Below the pieces are notes generated by a model. The model was not told the DNA's origin, searched no databases, and saw only the letters and a list, made by a program, of their open reading frames with translations. Shown here in pieces: positions 1-7,777 of a DNA stretch of 64,000 bases. The stretch comes from Lachnospiraceae bacterium (lineage in GTDB: Bacteria; Bacillota; Clostridia; Lachnospirales; Lachnospiraceae), in the NCBI GenBank assembly GCA_024692905.1, contig JAILLY010000102.1, positions 1 to 64,000 of the forward strand, given 5' to 3'. Within the stretch, counting starts at the first letter, position 1, and every line of letters begins with the position of its first letter. The translations under genes were made by a program, and so were the position numbers.

Positions 1-276
1 GCCGGAGCGAACATGACCCTGTCTCCGCTCGTTGAGATCGAGAACATAGCAGCTGATAACTCGGATAAGACCGCTAAGAGCAAGTATGGTGAGTATAAGA
101 AGTATACGGATGTAAGCATTTCCTACCGTAGTTCCGATACAGGTATCGCGACCGTAGCAAAGAACGGCAAGATAGTCATAAACAAAACTGCCGTAGAAAA
201 TGACACGGTTACGATCTACGCGACCACTGCCGACGGTAAGCAGATGACAGAATTTAAGATCACAGTGGTGAAATGA
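1..276 (+). CDS. C-terminal fragment of an Ig-like (Big_2-type) surface protein
   Basis: The reading frame is open from base 1, so this is the 3' end of a gene that begins before the window. The 91 visible residues have the pattern of a bacterial Ig-like Big_2 repeat: a run with Y-R-S-S-D-T-G-I-A-T-V followed by K-N-G-K-I, then alternating beta residues ending in F-K-I-T-V-V-K. Such domains usually sit in secreted or wall-attached proteins of Firmicutes. No sorting signal or membrane segment follows. A hairpin terminator lies 16 bases after the stop, so the gene ends its transcript here and is separate from the type VII secretion operon downstream. Whether it is a secreted partner of that system cannot be judged. 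Confidence 0.75.
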   Translation, partial: AGANMTLSPLVEIENIAADNSDKTAKSKYGEYKKYTDVSISYRSSDTGIATVAKNGKIVINKTAVENDTVTIYATTADGKQMTEFKITVVK

Positions 277-292
277 TAATCAAAGAGTAAAG

Positions 293-323
293 TCCGGTAT
301 CTTAAAAGGATACCGGATTTTTG
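293..323 (+). terminator. Rho-independent terminator of the Ig-like gene
   Basis: A perfect 9-bp stem (TCCGGTATC at 293-301 with GATACCGGA at 309-317), a 7-base loop and a run of five T follow the stop codon at 276. Confidence 0.85.
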
Positions 324-383
324 TATTTTGTACAAAATCCGGTATTTAAATTTGTTGCTATGTAACAAAATTTTTAAATCATA

Positions 384-412
384 TTGCATTTCCCGCGGAG
401 TGATGATATATT
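384..412 (+). promoter_or_regulatory. Putative sigma-A promoter of the type VII secretion operon
   Basis: TTGCAT at 384-389, a 17-base spacer and TATATT at 407-412. It is the best promoter match between the terminator at 323 and essC. Transcription would start near 419 and give a leader of about 155 bases. Otherwise 324-574 shows only A/T-rich sequence and the small hairpin listed next. Confidence 0.5.
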
Positions 413-513
413 TCTTACCGTGAATTGATGAATGCAGATTTTACTCATGTATTGAATCGTATCAGGTTCTCATATTAGGCATTAACTATTCTTGCACTTA
501 CTCAATTCAGTTT

Positions 514-534
514 ATCCGGTTTTGTTTGCCGGAT
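514..534 (+). other. Leader hairpin upstream of essC
   Basis: ATCCGG (514-519) pairs with CCGGAT (529-534) around a 9-base loop. The upstream in-frame ATG at 533 overlaps the 3' arm of this stem, which is one reason to prefer the start at 575 for essC. There is no T tract, so it is not an obvious terminator. Confidence 0.4.
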
Positions 535-574
535 GATCGGCAGTTTTTCACAGATTTTTTTATCAGGTAATGAA

Positions 575-3500
575 ATGCGTATTGTTGTATGGATATGCAA
601 TGATCATTCCCTTGAAGAACATGTATACACCGCGGATGCCGGCGAAGATGCCGCCGCGTGGGAATGCATCATTATCTCCTCCGAAAGGTTTGGGTTAAGA
701 ACGGGCGGAAGCCTTTTCATAAAAATATCGGATCAGTGTATGGTCAGAGCCGGAGACGGAATTAAGATAAACGGTTCATCCCGTGTGACCGGAGACGGTG
801 TACGTTTATGCGGTGATACGAGGTTTGAGCTGGTTAACGAAAACGGTGAGATACTGAAAATGTACCTGTTTTTCTCTAAAGCACCGGCTATGAGGTTTTT
901 TGGGACAGATAATGAAACGGTCATAACTCTCGGCAATGTACCTGGAAGAACGATAAGCCTTATCGATTCGCCTTTTATATGCGGCCTTCATCTTATGTTA
1001 AGGTGCAAAAAAGGCGGAGATGTTAAGGTAAGATCTGAGGAGGGATGCTATCTTAACGGTTCATTTATAGGACATATGAGATCCGTAAATATCGGGTATG
1101 GCGATGTGATATCGGCCGGAGGCCTTAGGATCCTGTGTCTTGAAGATCATGTCGGGATCGAATATCTGGGCAGACCGAATCCCATAGTTAGGCTGAACGA
1201 AGAACGTCCCAATAAAGCCATGACTGCGAGGACTGAAGAGTTCATGCCGGCTGTAAGGAGCAGGGTTGCCGTGGATGAGAGTGAGATCGAACTTGATCCG
1301 CCGCCTCCGCCAAGGACCGCGCCGCGGCAGTCTGTGTTTATGCTCATAGGATCGCCGCTTACCATGGCGATCCCCATGTGTCTTGGATGCGGTATGTATA
1401 TATTTGCTTCAAGACATTTCGAAGGTTCCTCTTCTCCAATGTTCATGTATACGGGGCTTATAACCGCGGTTTCATCGGCAATGATAGGCGCTCTTTGGGG
1501 GATCGTGAACATAAGGCATTCGGCAAAACAGGCAAGGCTTGATGAGGAGGCAAGAGTCAGGGCTTATACAGGATATATAGACCGCTGTAATCTTATGATT
1601 GGCAGCAGGTACAGATATAACCGCAGCGTTATGTTGCGTAACGACCCTGATGTTCACTGCATCCTCGGCGCAGGGAATGCTTCGCTTATGCTGAACAGAA
1701 GGAAAGGCGATAAGGATCTGTTCAGTTACAGGCTCGGACTTGGTAGCAGGCGCCTGGGACTTTGTATAAAGGTCCCAAAGGAGCGGTTTGCGGTTGTACC
1801 GGATGATCTTACGGATCTTCCCGCCAGACTTAAGGATAATTACAGCCGGATAGACGATGTGCCCGTATGCAGCGATATCATGTCAAACAGGATACAGGGC
1901 TTTTTGGGGCGTACGGCGAGGGAACTTGAGCAACTGTTTTTTTGTATGGCTCTGCAGATAGCTGCAACCACGGGGCCCGAGCTCGTAAAAATGGTATTTC
2001 TGTTTTCGGCCGGCCTTATTTCCGATGACATCGTCCGGATATTAAGATGGCTGCCTCAGGCAAGGGGAGAAGAAGAGCATTATGTGTGTACGGGTCATGA
2101 CAGGGTTCAGGAATTCTTATGCACGTTTGAGGGGATCATGCGCGCGGAAGGTTCGGGGACAGAAAGGTGGATAATATTTACCGATGATCCCAAAATGATC
2201 CCCGGACCGGTAATTTCGGGAGAGAATGTAAGCATTCTTGTGTTCGCGAACGAGTATGCGTCCCTTCCCGGAAATGTAAGTCTCATCATACAGAACGATC
2301 CGTCATTTAAGGGAATGTTCTTCCCCGGCAGTGATGAAGGACGGTCTGAGATCATGTTCGACCATATCTCTCCATCCGCTGCAGACAGATATGCGCGCAG
2401 GATAGCCGGGATGTGCAGATATGTGAACAGGGCTGTAAGGCCGGTGCCTTCACGGGTGACTTTGCCGGAGCTTTATGAAAAAGATTTCATATACGAAGAT
2501 GATATCAGAGGATTCTGGAGGAATAATGACCCGGCCAACAGTTTAAGGGCACCGATAGGTATTTCAACGGATTCGAGGATAGTTTCGCTGGATCTGCATG
2601 AGAAGGCTCACGGTCCGCACGGACTTGTGGCGGGAATGACCGGAAGCGGAAAAAGCGAACTGCTCCAGACCCTGATCCTGTCATTAGCGGTCAGATATCC
2701 ACCCGATGAACTTATATTTTTTCTTATCGATTATAAAGGCGGCGGAATGGCATCGATGTTCAAGGGTCTTCCGCATCTTAAGGGGAGCATCTCCAATCTG
2801 TCCGGTAATGTCACGGACAGGGCGCTTCTATCAATACGCAGTGAAAATGAATTAAGGCAGAAGCTGTTTCTTGAGGCACAGGTCAATTCGATCAGAGATT
2901 ATGGAAGGCTTTATCGTGAAGGAACAGTAAAAAGACCTCTTCCCCATATATTGATCATAATAGACGAGTTTGCCGAACTTAAGCGGGAGCACCCTGAATT
3001 TGTAAAGGAGCTTGTAAGCGTTGCCCAGGTAGGCAGGAGTCTTGGCATACATCTTATACTTGCAACCCAGAAGCCCGCGGGTACGGTGGATGACAATATC
3101 TTTTCAAATTCAAGGTTCAGGATATGCTTAAGGGTTCAGGACAGGCAGGACAGCAATGATATGCTCCACAGGCCTGATGCTTCATATATATCCGAGCCGG
3201 GAAGAGCATTCCTTCAGGTCGGGAACGATGAACTGTTTGAGGAATTCCAGACGGCATATACCATGGAACCTTATCATGAAGGGGCATATGCCAAACCGGT
3301 CCGTCTGATCGATAAAAACGGAAGGAGGTTAAAGGAATGCAGCGGCCAAAAGGAAGAGTACAGTGGAGAAACACATTTTTCAAAGCTGCTTGAGGAAGTG
3401 AAGGAGTGCGCAGATAAGGAGAGGCGAGTTTTTGTTCCGGAACTGTGGCTTGAGCCGCTTGATGATCTTATCGTTTTTGATGACGGCATGGCCGGGAGAT

Positions 3501-4954
3501 CTAATGAAGGGAAACTGCTGGCCGGAAGGTACGACGATCCGGCAGGATGTTCTCAGGGCGACTACCGGATAAGTATTGAGGACAGCGGTCATACAGTCAT
3601 ATGCGGATGTTCAAGGAGCGGAAAGAGTACATTCCTTCAGACGCTTATAATGTCGGCACTCTGCGGCTTGCATAAGACTTTGCCCGACATATATATCATT
3701 GATTACAGTAACGGCCTGCTTTCATGTTTCAGGGACAGTATAAGAGTGGGGGGATATATCAATGAGGACACATCAGACAGGCTTAAGGGCCTCTTTGGCC
3801 TGCTTGAGGAGATCATGGACCGCAGGCGTAATGTATATGTGGATACGGGTTTGGGTCAAAGAAGGGACCGGCCCGTCCTGCTGGTCATAGATAATTACGG
3901 TGCATTCAGGGATAAGACCGGGTGCGCATATGACGGGATAATGCAGGAGATAATAAAGAGCGGTGAGTCATATGGTATATATGCGATCATGACAGGCCTG
4001 CTCATCGGGAGTTCCGATATTCCCCAGCGACTCTTTGAAAACTGCAGGAGTGGTATATGCCTTAATATGAATGACAGATATCAGTACACTGAATGTTTAA
4101 GAGAAGTACATATCCCTGTAATGCCCTCAAAGATCCGGGGCAGAGGTCTTGCATTTATTGACGGAAAGCTGCTCGAATTTCAGACCGGGATCTATTATTC
4201 GGAAGATGAGAGTGAAAGAAACAGACGTATAAAAGATACGATCGTGCGATTAAATGAACGCTCTTTGGTGAATGCCCAAAAGATCCCGTTCATACCGAAG
4301 GACCCGCATGTAGGCGATCTTGATGAAGCGCTTTTGGGGATCGCGGTGAACGGACTGCCTCTTGGATACGATACCGAAAGTCTTCGCCCGTATGTTCTTG
4401 ATATCTCGGATACAACATGTATCCTGAGTGTCTCGGGAAGGAGCGGGGGCGGAATAAATGCAATAAGGGTTGCGGCGCATTATGCGTATATCGCAGGCAT
4501 GAATGTAAGATACTCGGACGGGATAAAGGATATATGCACAATGTACGATGAGGAACCTGAAGGGATGATAATATGCATGGATCTGAAAAAGGCGGTAACA
4601 GAGTTTTATTCACACGGCAGGGATGAGGAGACAGAAAGGAGATTTGAAGGCCTGATCAAAGAAAAAAAGGGAAGAAGGCTTATGGTCTTTGGGTTATCCG
4701 TGAACGATCATATGGCGCTTGCCGGATACGGCATTTACGAGAAGATAAGAGCTGAATGCACAGGACTCCTGTTTGACGGAGGGCTTGACAGGCAGAGCAT
4801 TTTCGACCTTTCATTTCTTCCCTACAGCGAACTGTGCAGGATAAGGCCGCCCGGTTGTGCAGTGGTTGTAAAAAAGAATGCTTCGGGGATATACCGGGAT
4901 GTGATGATCCCGGGAGCAGATGATGAAAGGAGTGATCCGGACTGGTCAGGATAG
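575..4954 (+). CDS. essC: EssC-type FtsK/SpoIIIE ATPase of a type VII secretion system
   Basis: Membrane ATPase that powers export of WXG100 proteins. About 1459 residues, the usual EssC size. Order of parts: two FHA-like beta regions (about 1-105 and 115-210), two membrane helices (about 254-277 and 289-312), then three ATPase modules. Module 1 has an intact Walker A, GMTGSGKS at 687-694, and Walker B LIIIDEF with D797-E798. Module 2 has Walker A GCSRSGKS at 1011-1018 but Asp-Asn (1106-1107) in place of Asp-Glu in Walker B. Module 3 has only a degenerate loop, SGRSGGG, near 1287. The frame is open from an ATG at 533, but that codon lies in a hairpin and lacks a ribosome site; the ATG at 575 follows CAGGT and gives a normal EssC N-terminus. 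WXG100 genes follow at once. EssA, EssB and EsaA are not in the window. Confidence 0.93.
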   Translation: MRIVVWICNDHSLEEHVYTADAGEDAAAWECIIISSERFGLRTGGSLFIKISDQCMVRAGDGIKINGSSRVTGDGVRLCGDTRFELVNENGEILKMYLFFSKAPAMRFFGTDNETVITLGNVPGRTISLIDSPFICGLHLMLRCKKGGDVKVRSEEGCYLNGSFIGHMRSVNIGYGDVISAGGLRILCLEDHVGIEYLGRPNPIVRLNEERPNKAMTARTEEFMPAVRSRVAVDESEIELDPPPPPRTAPRQSVFMLIGSPLTMAIPMCLGCGMYIFASRHFEGSSSPMFMYTGLITAVSSAMIGALWGIVNIRHSAKQARLDEEARVRAYTGYIDRCNLMIGSRYRYNRSVMLRNDPDVHCILGAGNASLMLNRRKGDKDLFSYRLGLGSRRLGLCIKVPKERFAVVPDDLTDLPARLKDNYSRIDDVPVCSDIMSNRIQGFLGRTARELEQLFFCMALQIAATTGPELVKMVFLFSAGLISDDIVRILRWLPQARGEEEHYVCTGHDRVQEFLCTFEGIMRAEGSGTERWIIFTDDPKMIPGPVISGENVSILVFANEYASLPGNVSLIIQNDPSFKGMFFPGSDEGRSEIMFDHISPSAADRYARRIAGMCRYVNRAVRPVPSRVTLPELYEKDFIYEDDIRGFWRNNDPANSLRAPIGISTDSRIVSLDLHEKAHGPHGLVAGMTGSGKSELLQTLILSLAVRYPPDELIFFLIDYKGGGMASMFKGLPHLKGSISNLSGNVTDRALLSIRSENELRQKLFLEAQVNSIRDYGRLYREGTVKRPLPHILIIIDEFAELKREHPEFVKELVSVAQVGRSLGIHLILATQKPAGTVDDNIFSNSRFRICLRVQDRQDSNDMLHRPDASYISEPGRAFLQVGNDELFEEFQTAYTMEPYHEGAYAKPVRLIDKNGRRLKECSGQKEEYSGETHFSKLLEEVKECADKERRVFVPELWLEPLDDLIVFDDGMAGRSNEGKLLAGRYDDPAGCSQGDYRISIEDSGHTVICGCSRSGKSTFLQTLIMSALCGLHKTLPDIYIIDYSNGLLSCFRDSIRVGGYINEDTSDRLKGLFGLLEEIMDRRRNVYVDTGLGQRRDRPVLLVIDNYGAFRDKTGCAYDGIMQEIIKSGESYGIYAIMTGLLIGSSDIPQRLFENCRSGICLNMNDRYQYTECLREVHIPVMPSKIRGRGLAFIDGKLLEFQTGIYYSEDESERNRRIKDTIVRLNERSLVNAQKIPFIPKDPHVGDLDEALLGIAVNGLPLGYDTESLRPYVLDISDTTCILSVSGRSGGGINAIRVAAHYAYIAGMNVRYSDGIKDICTMYDEEPEGMIICMDLKKAVTEFYSHGRDEETERRFEGLIKEKKGRRLMVFGLSVNDHMALAGYGIYEKIRAECTGLLFDGGLDRQSIFDLSFLPYSELCRIRPPGCAVVVKKNASGIYRDVMIPGADDERSDPDWSG

Positions 4955-5244
4955 AGTTATATGCGCTTCAACAGGCGAAGATCTACGAACTTGACATAGA
5001 TGAGGATCTTCGTATCCGTGAACTGTTGGCCGATATCCCGGAAATATGCAGGGCGCCTTCGGGAGGGCTTATCTTTGACAGGGAGATAAAGGGTCTTCTC
5101 CCTGAGGAGGCCACCGTAAGGGAACTTGGGATAAAGGACGGAGACAGGCTTATATATGTATCGGACCATGCCGGGAAAGGAGGAGAATATGGAACCGTTA
5201 ACTGCGGTTTATGTGAGGATGAAAGTCCTGCTCGGGGAACTTGA
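4942..5244 (+). CDS. esaB: EsaB/YukD-like ubiquitin-fold protein, probable CTG start
   Basis: Small ubiquitin-like accessory protein of T7SSb. The frame overlaps the end of essC by 13 bases. A TGA at 4933 limits how far upstream it can start. The only ATG/GTG/TTG candidate is a TTG at 5026, which would remove the first beta strands. The sequence from 4942 reads V-R-I-E-L-Y-A-L-Q-Q-A-K-I-Y-E-L-D-I, the expected first beta hairpin, and a strong AAAGGAG at 4926-4932 lies 9 bases before the CTG at 4942. I therefore propose CTG initiation, giving 100 residues. The tail after about residue 75 (G-K-G-G-E-Y...C-G-L-C-E-D) is beyond the ubiquitin fold and overlaps the next gene from 5189. An AUA start at 4951 is a weaker alternative. 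Confidence 0.72.
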   Translation: MVRIELYALQQAKIYELDIDEDLRIRELLADIPEICRAPSGGLIFDREIKGLLPEEATVRELGIKDGDRLIYVSDHAGKGGEYGTVNCGLCEDESPARGT

Positions 5245-5488
5245 AAAGGTCTCTGAGGAACTGGCACACCTTATACAGGAATTTGAGGCGGCGGCGTCAC
5301 GATATGTGACAGGCTGGGAAGGGACCGCTTATGAACAGTACGGGATAAGGCTTAAGAAGGATATGGATTATATGAAGTCCAAAACTTTGGAGACAAGGAT
5401 GATGTGTACTTTGTTATACTCGGCTCTCTCCGGATACCAGCGTACGGAATTCATAATATGGAGTATATTGGGAGGAATGACAAAATGA
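5189..5488 (+). CDS. WXG100 family protein 1 (divergent)
   Basis: A 99-residue protein predicted as a two-helix hairpin with W43-E-G45 at the turn, the hallmark of ESAT-6/WXG100 proteins. The ATG at 5189 is chosen because AAAGGAGG ends 5 bases before it; an in-frame start at 5156 would lie deep inside esaB. The C-terminus (W-S-I-L-G-G-M) lacks a clear YxxxD/E export signal, so it may be a non-secreted partner or chaperone for another WXG100 protein. Its stop overlaps the ATG of the next gene (ATGA), which suggests coupled translation and heterodimer formation. Confidence 0.78.
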   Translation: MEPLTAVYVRMKVLLGELEKVSEELAHLIQEFEAAASRYVTGWEGTAYEQYGIRLKKDMDYMKSKTLETRMMCTLLYSALSGYQRTEFIIWSILGGMTK

Positions 5489-5784
5489 ATATCAAAGCGG
5501 AGATTGATATTGAATTTACAAGAGCAATGGACCAGGCGGATGAACTTGAGGAACTGTCGGGTGTTATATGCGGCATAGGAAGCTCCAAGATAGATCAGGC
5601 CCTTTCCCTTCTTGCACAGTCATGGAGAGGGGATAATGCGCGGGAATATGTTAACAGAGTCAATATGCTCAAGGACAGGATCTACGGGTGTGCGGAGGTC
5701 TTAAAGGAAACATCCGAACTGATAAGGCATACCGCCGAGCGCATTTATGCTGCCGAAATGGCAGCGATAAGCATAATAAACTGA
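5485..5784 (+). CDS. WXG100 family protein 2
   Basis: A 99-residue all-helical protein with W47-R-G49 between two long amphipathic helices. The start at 5485 overlaps the previous stop and follows GGAGG at 5471-5475. The C-terminus has R-I-Y-A-A-E-M, in which Y-x-x-E only approximates the YxxxD/E export motif. Equal length and coupled translation with the preceding gene suggest that the two form a heterodimer. Either may be substrate or structural partner of EssC. Confidence 0.8.
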   Translation: MNIKAEIDIEFTRAMDQADELEELSGVICGIGSSKIDQALSLLAQSWRGDNAREYVNRVNMLKDRIYGCAEVLKETSELIRHTAERIYAAEMAAISIIN

Positions 5785-5804
5785 ACGGATAAAGGAGGAG
5801 AAAG

Positions 5805-6104
5805 ATGTCTTTTTTTCAGGTGACAAGTGCTCAGCTTTTCAGCAAGGCTGAGGCATTAAAGGGATTGAACGCAAGGTTTAAGAGCGGGATCGATACACTT
5901 CAGACTACTGAAGGTTCGCTTAAATCGATGTGGGAAGGCGAGGCAAACGAGACCTTTCATAATGCCTTTGTCAGGGACAAGGGGAGGATGGACCAGTTTC
6001 ACGAAGCGATAGAGAGGTTCATTGAGGCGCTTATCATAATAGCCGGGAAATATGAGGAAGCAGAGAAGAAGAATACACAGACTGCAGCAGCAAGAAGCTG
6101 CTGA
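5805..6104 (+). CDS. WXG100 family protein 3 (canonical EsxA-like)
   Basis: A 99-residue protein with W43-E-G45 in the turn and a C-terminal Y-E-E-A-E that fits the YxxxD/E secretion signal recognised by EssC-type ATPases. Preceded by AAAGGAGGAGA at 5792-5802. This is one of the two genes here most like classical EsxA. The predicted product is secreted. Confidence 0.9.
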   Translation: MSFFQVTSAQLFSKAEALKGLNARFKSGIDTLQTTEGSLKSMWEGEANETFHNAFVRDKGRMDQFHEAIERFIEALIIIAGKYEEAEKKNTQTAAARSC

Positions 6105-6119
6105 GAAAGGGAGGTATAT

Positions 6120-6437
6120 ATGGCAACCGGATTGCTTAAGGTGACACCGGAGAAGCTTATGGCTGCATCCGAGGAATTCAGTACGGTGGGTAAGACGGTA
6201 AGGTCACTCACACAGGAAATGAACAACATCGTGGAATCGTTAAGATCGGTATGGATGGGAGAGGCTGCAACGGGATACGGTACCAGATTTGCCCAGCTAG
6301 CCGATGATATCGAGAAGATAAACAGGATGATACAGGAGCATGTGACCGACTTAAATGCGATGGCGAGAGAATACCAGACGGCAGAGGATATGAACGTCGA
6401 ACAGAGCGCGGCGCTCAAAACAGATATCATTTCGTGA
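6120..6437 (+). CDS. WXG100 family protein 4 (EsxA-like)
   Basis: A 105-residue protein with W45-M-G47 and a C-terminal Y-Q-T-A-E-D that fits YxxxD/E. A ribosome site, GGGAGG, precedes the ATG. Glycine-rich sequence (A-T-G-Y-G-T-R-F) follows the WxG turn, as in many Esx proteins. It lies directly after protein 3, so an EsxA/EsxB-like pair is likely. The last bases contain the ribosome site of the next gene. Confidence 0.88.
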   Translation: MATGLLKVTPEKLMAASEEFSTVGKTVRSLTQEMNNIVESLRSVWMGEAATGYGTRFAQLADDIEKINRMIQEHVTDLNAMAREYQTAEDMNVEQSAALKTDIIS

Positions 6438-6448
6438 GGTGCTGTGAT

Positions 6449-7777
6449 ATGGAAGTGGGATATAAGAATCTGATCCTTATTGATAATTCGAAGTCAGTCG
6501 GTGAGGCCAATTTCATGCTGTGCAAGGAAACGGCCAAGTACATCTGCGATAATGCGAACGAAAAGGATATGTACAGGATCGCAGTCTTTGGTGAGGATGT
6601 TGAATATCTGAGCGATTATACCTCCGACAATGTTATGGCGTCCGGACTGATCGATAATATTATCCTTGAAGACAGGGATACATACATTACGGATAATCTT
6701 GTCGGGATTTTGAAAGAATGGAGAGAAAAGGACGTTGCGTGCAGGAATATCATCCTGTTCACGGACGGGGATGAGGCTGAGTCTTTACTTCATGCCGATG
6801 AAGAACTCTACTATCTGCTTTCCGATTCCGAATATCCGGTATACGTGGTCCAGTGCGTGGATAATATCAATGTACAGCCCAAAAGGAATCTGTCTGCGAT
6901 AGCCACGATAAGCGGAGGAGAGCTCCAGCTCACGGAGTTTGAGGGTTCGGACGCGGCAAGTGAGAAGACCATGGGCGGAAAGATCCTTGCGGCAATGGAC
7001 TCTAAGAGGACTGATACGGAAGAAGAGGAAAGCGGGCAGGAGGTGCCGGAGGAAACAGCTGATACACATGAAGCAGAGGATGCGGAAGAAGGATCGGCAG
7101 CCGGCACGGATGAAAGCCTTATGATATACAGTGATTCAGATGCAGAAGGATATTATCGGGAGACTGTCGCCATTGACAGTGCATCTTCGGGTAACGATGC
7201 CCTGAAACCCATAATCAGGAACAGTGCCGATCAGCATCATACACCGGGACCCGGTATCCTTCTGCCCGTTATGGGATTGTTCCTTGCTCTCGGATTCGCT
7301 CTTTTGATACGGATGATGACCGTGAGTTTAAGAGGTGTAAAAGCCAGGCGCCGCGGCATGGATGATGACGAATTTGAAAGGGAAGCAAGGGTGGCATTCT
7401 GCGCGGAGGATTATGACTGCATGACAATGAGGCTTTCCGAAGAGAATACAGCCACCAGACTGCTCGATCCTACGGGAAGCGGTATGGATATAGTGCTTGA
7501 AGACTGCAATGACCCTACAAGACTGTTCCGTGCATCGACGGATGCGTCGCTTATAGTCGGAAGGTCGGCGGGATTATGTGATGTGGCGATCCCGGATGAT
7601 GATTCCGTATCCGGAAGGCATTGCGAACTGGCGGTGAGGGACGGATGTTTGTTCGTCCGTGACCTTAATTCTTCAAACGGAACCAGAGTCAACGGACAGA
7701 AAGTCTTTCAGGAACTTATGTTAAAGTGCGGTGATATACTTACTCTCGGGCAGTCATCCCTTATGGTGAGAATATGA
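6449..7777 (+). CDS. vWA domain, membrane helix and FHA domain protein
   Basis: 442 residues. The N-terminal half resembles a von Willebrand A domain with a metal-site motif D12-N-S-K-S (DxSxS) near the start, followed by alternating beta strands and helices; F-T-D-G-D-E is the second metal region. An acidic low-complexity linker (about 190-235) leads to one membrane helix (about 263-288) and a C-terminal FHA domain (about 365-442) with G-R-S, S-G-R-H and N-G-T-R-V-N-G, the phosphothreonine-binding pattern. The ATG at 6449 is preferred to an in-frame GTG at 6434 because GAGGTG precedes it at good distance. Its place in the operon suggests a membrane scaffold or regulator of T7SS assembly that reads phosphorylation. 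Membrane orientation is uncertain. Confidence 0.82.
   Translation: MEVGYKNLILIDNSKSVGEANFMLCKETAKYICDNANEKDMYRIAVFGEDVEYLSDYTSDNVMASGLIDNIILEDRDTYITDNLVGILKEWREKDVACRNIILFTDGDEAESLLHADEELYYLLSDSEYPVYVVQCVDNINVQPKRNLSAIATISGGELQLTEFEGSDAASEKTMGGKILAAMDSKRTDTEEEESGQEVPEETADTHEAEDAEEGSAAGTDESLMIYSDSDAEGYYRETVAIDSASSGNDALKPIIRNSADQHHTPGPGILLPVMGLFLALGFALLIRMMTVSLRGVKARRRGMDDDEFEREARVAFCAEDYDCMTMRLSEENTATRLLDPTGSGMDIVLEDCNDPTRLFRASTDASLIVGRSAGLCDVAIPDDDSVSGRHCELAVRDGCLFVRDLNSSNGTRVNGQKVFQELMLKCGDILTLGQSSLMVRI

Noticed and set aside
533..574. ATG at 533 as essC start
   Set aside because: It lies in the 3' arm of a hairpin and lacks a ribosome site; the ATG at 575 has CAGGT upstream and gives the expected N-terminus.
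1147..1512. Longest minus-strand frames opposite essC and opposite other large genes (for example 11888-12595, 32403-33032, 47797-48639, 55669-56841)
   Set aside because: They are mirror frames of well-identified genes on the other strand, with no ribosome sites and no protein patterns.
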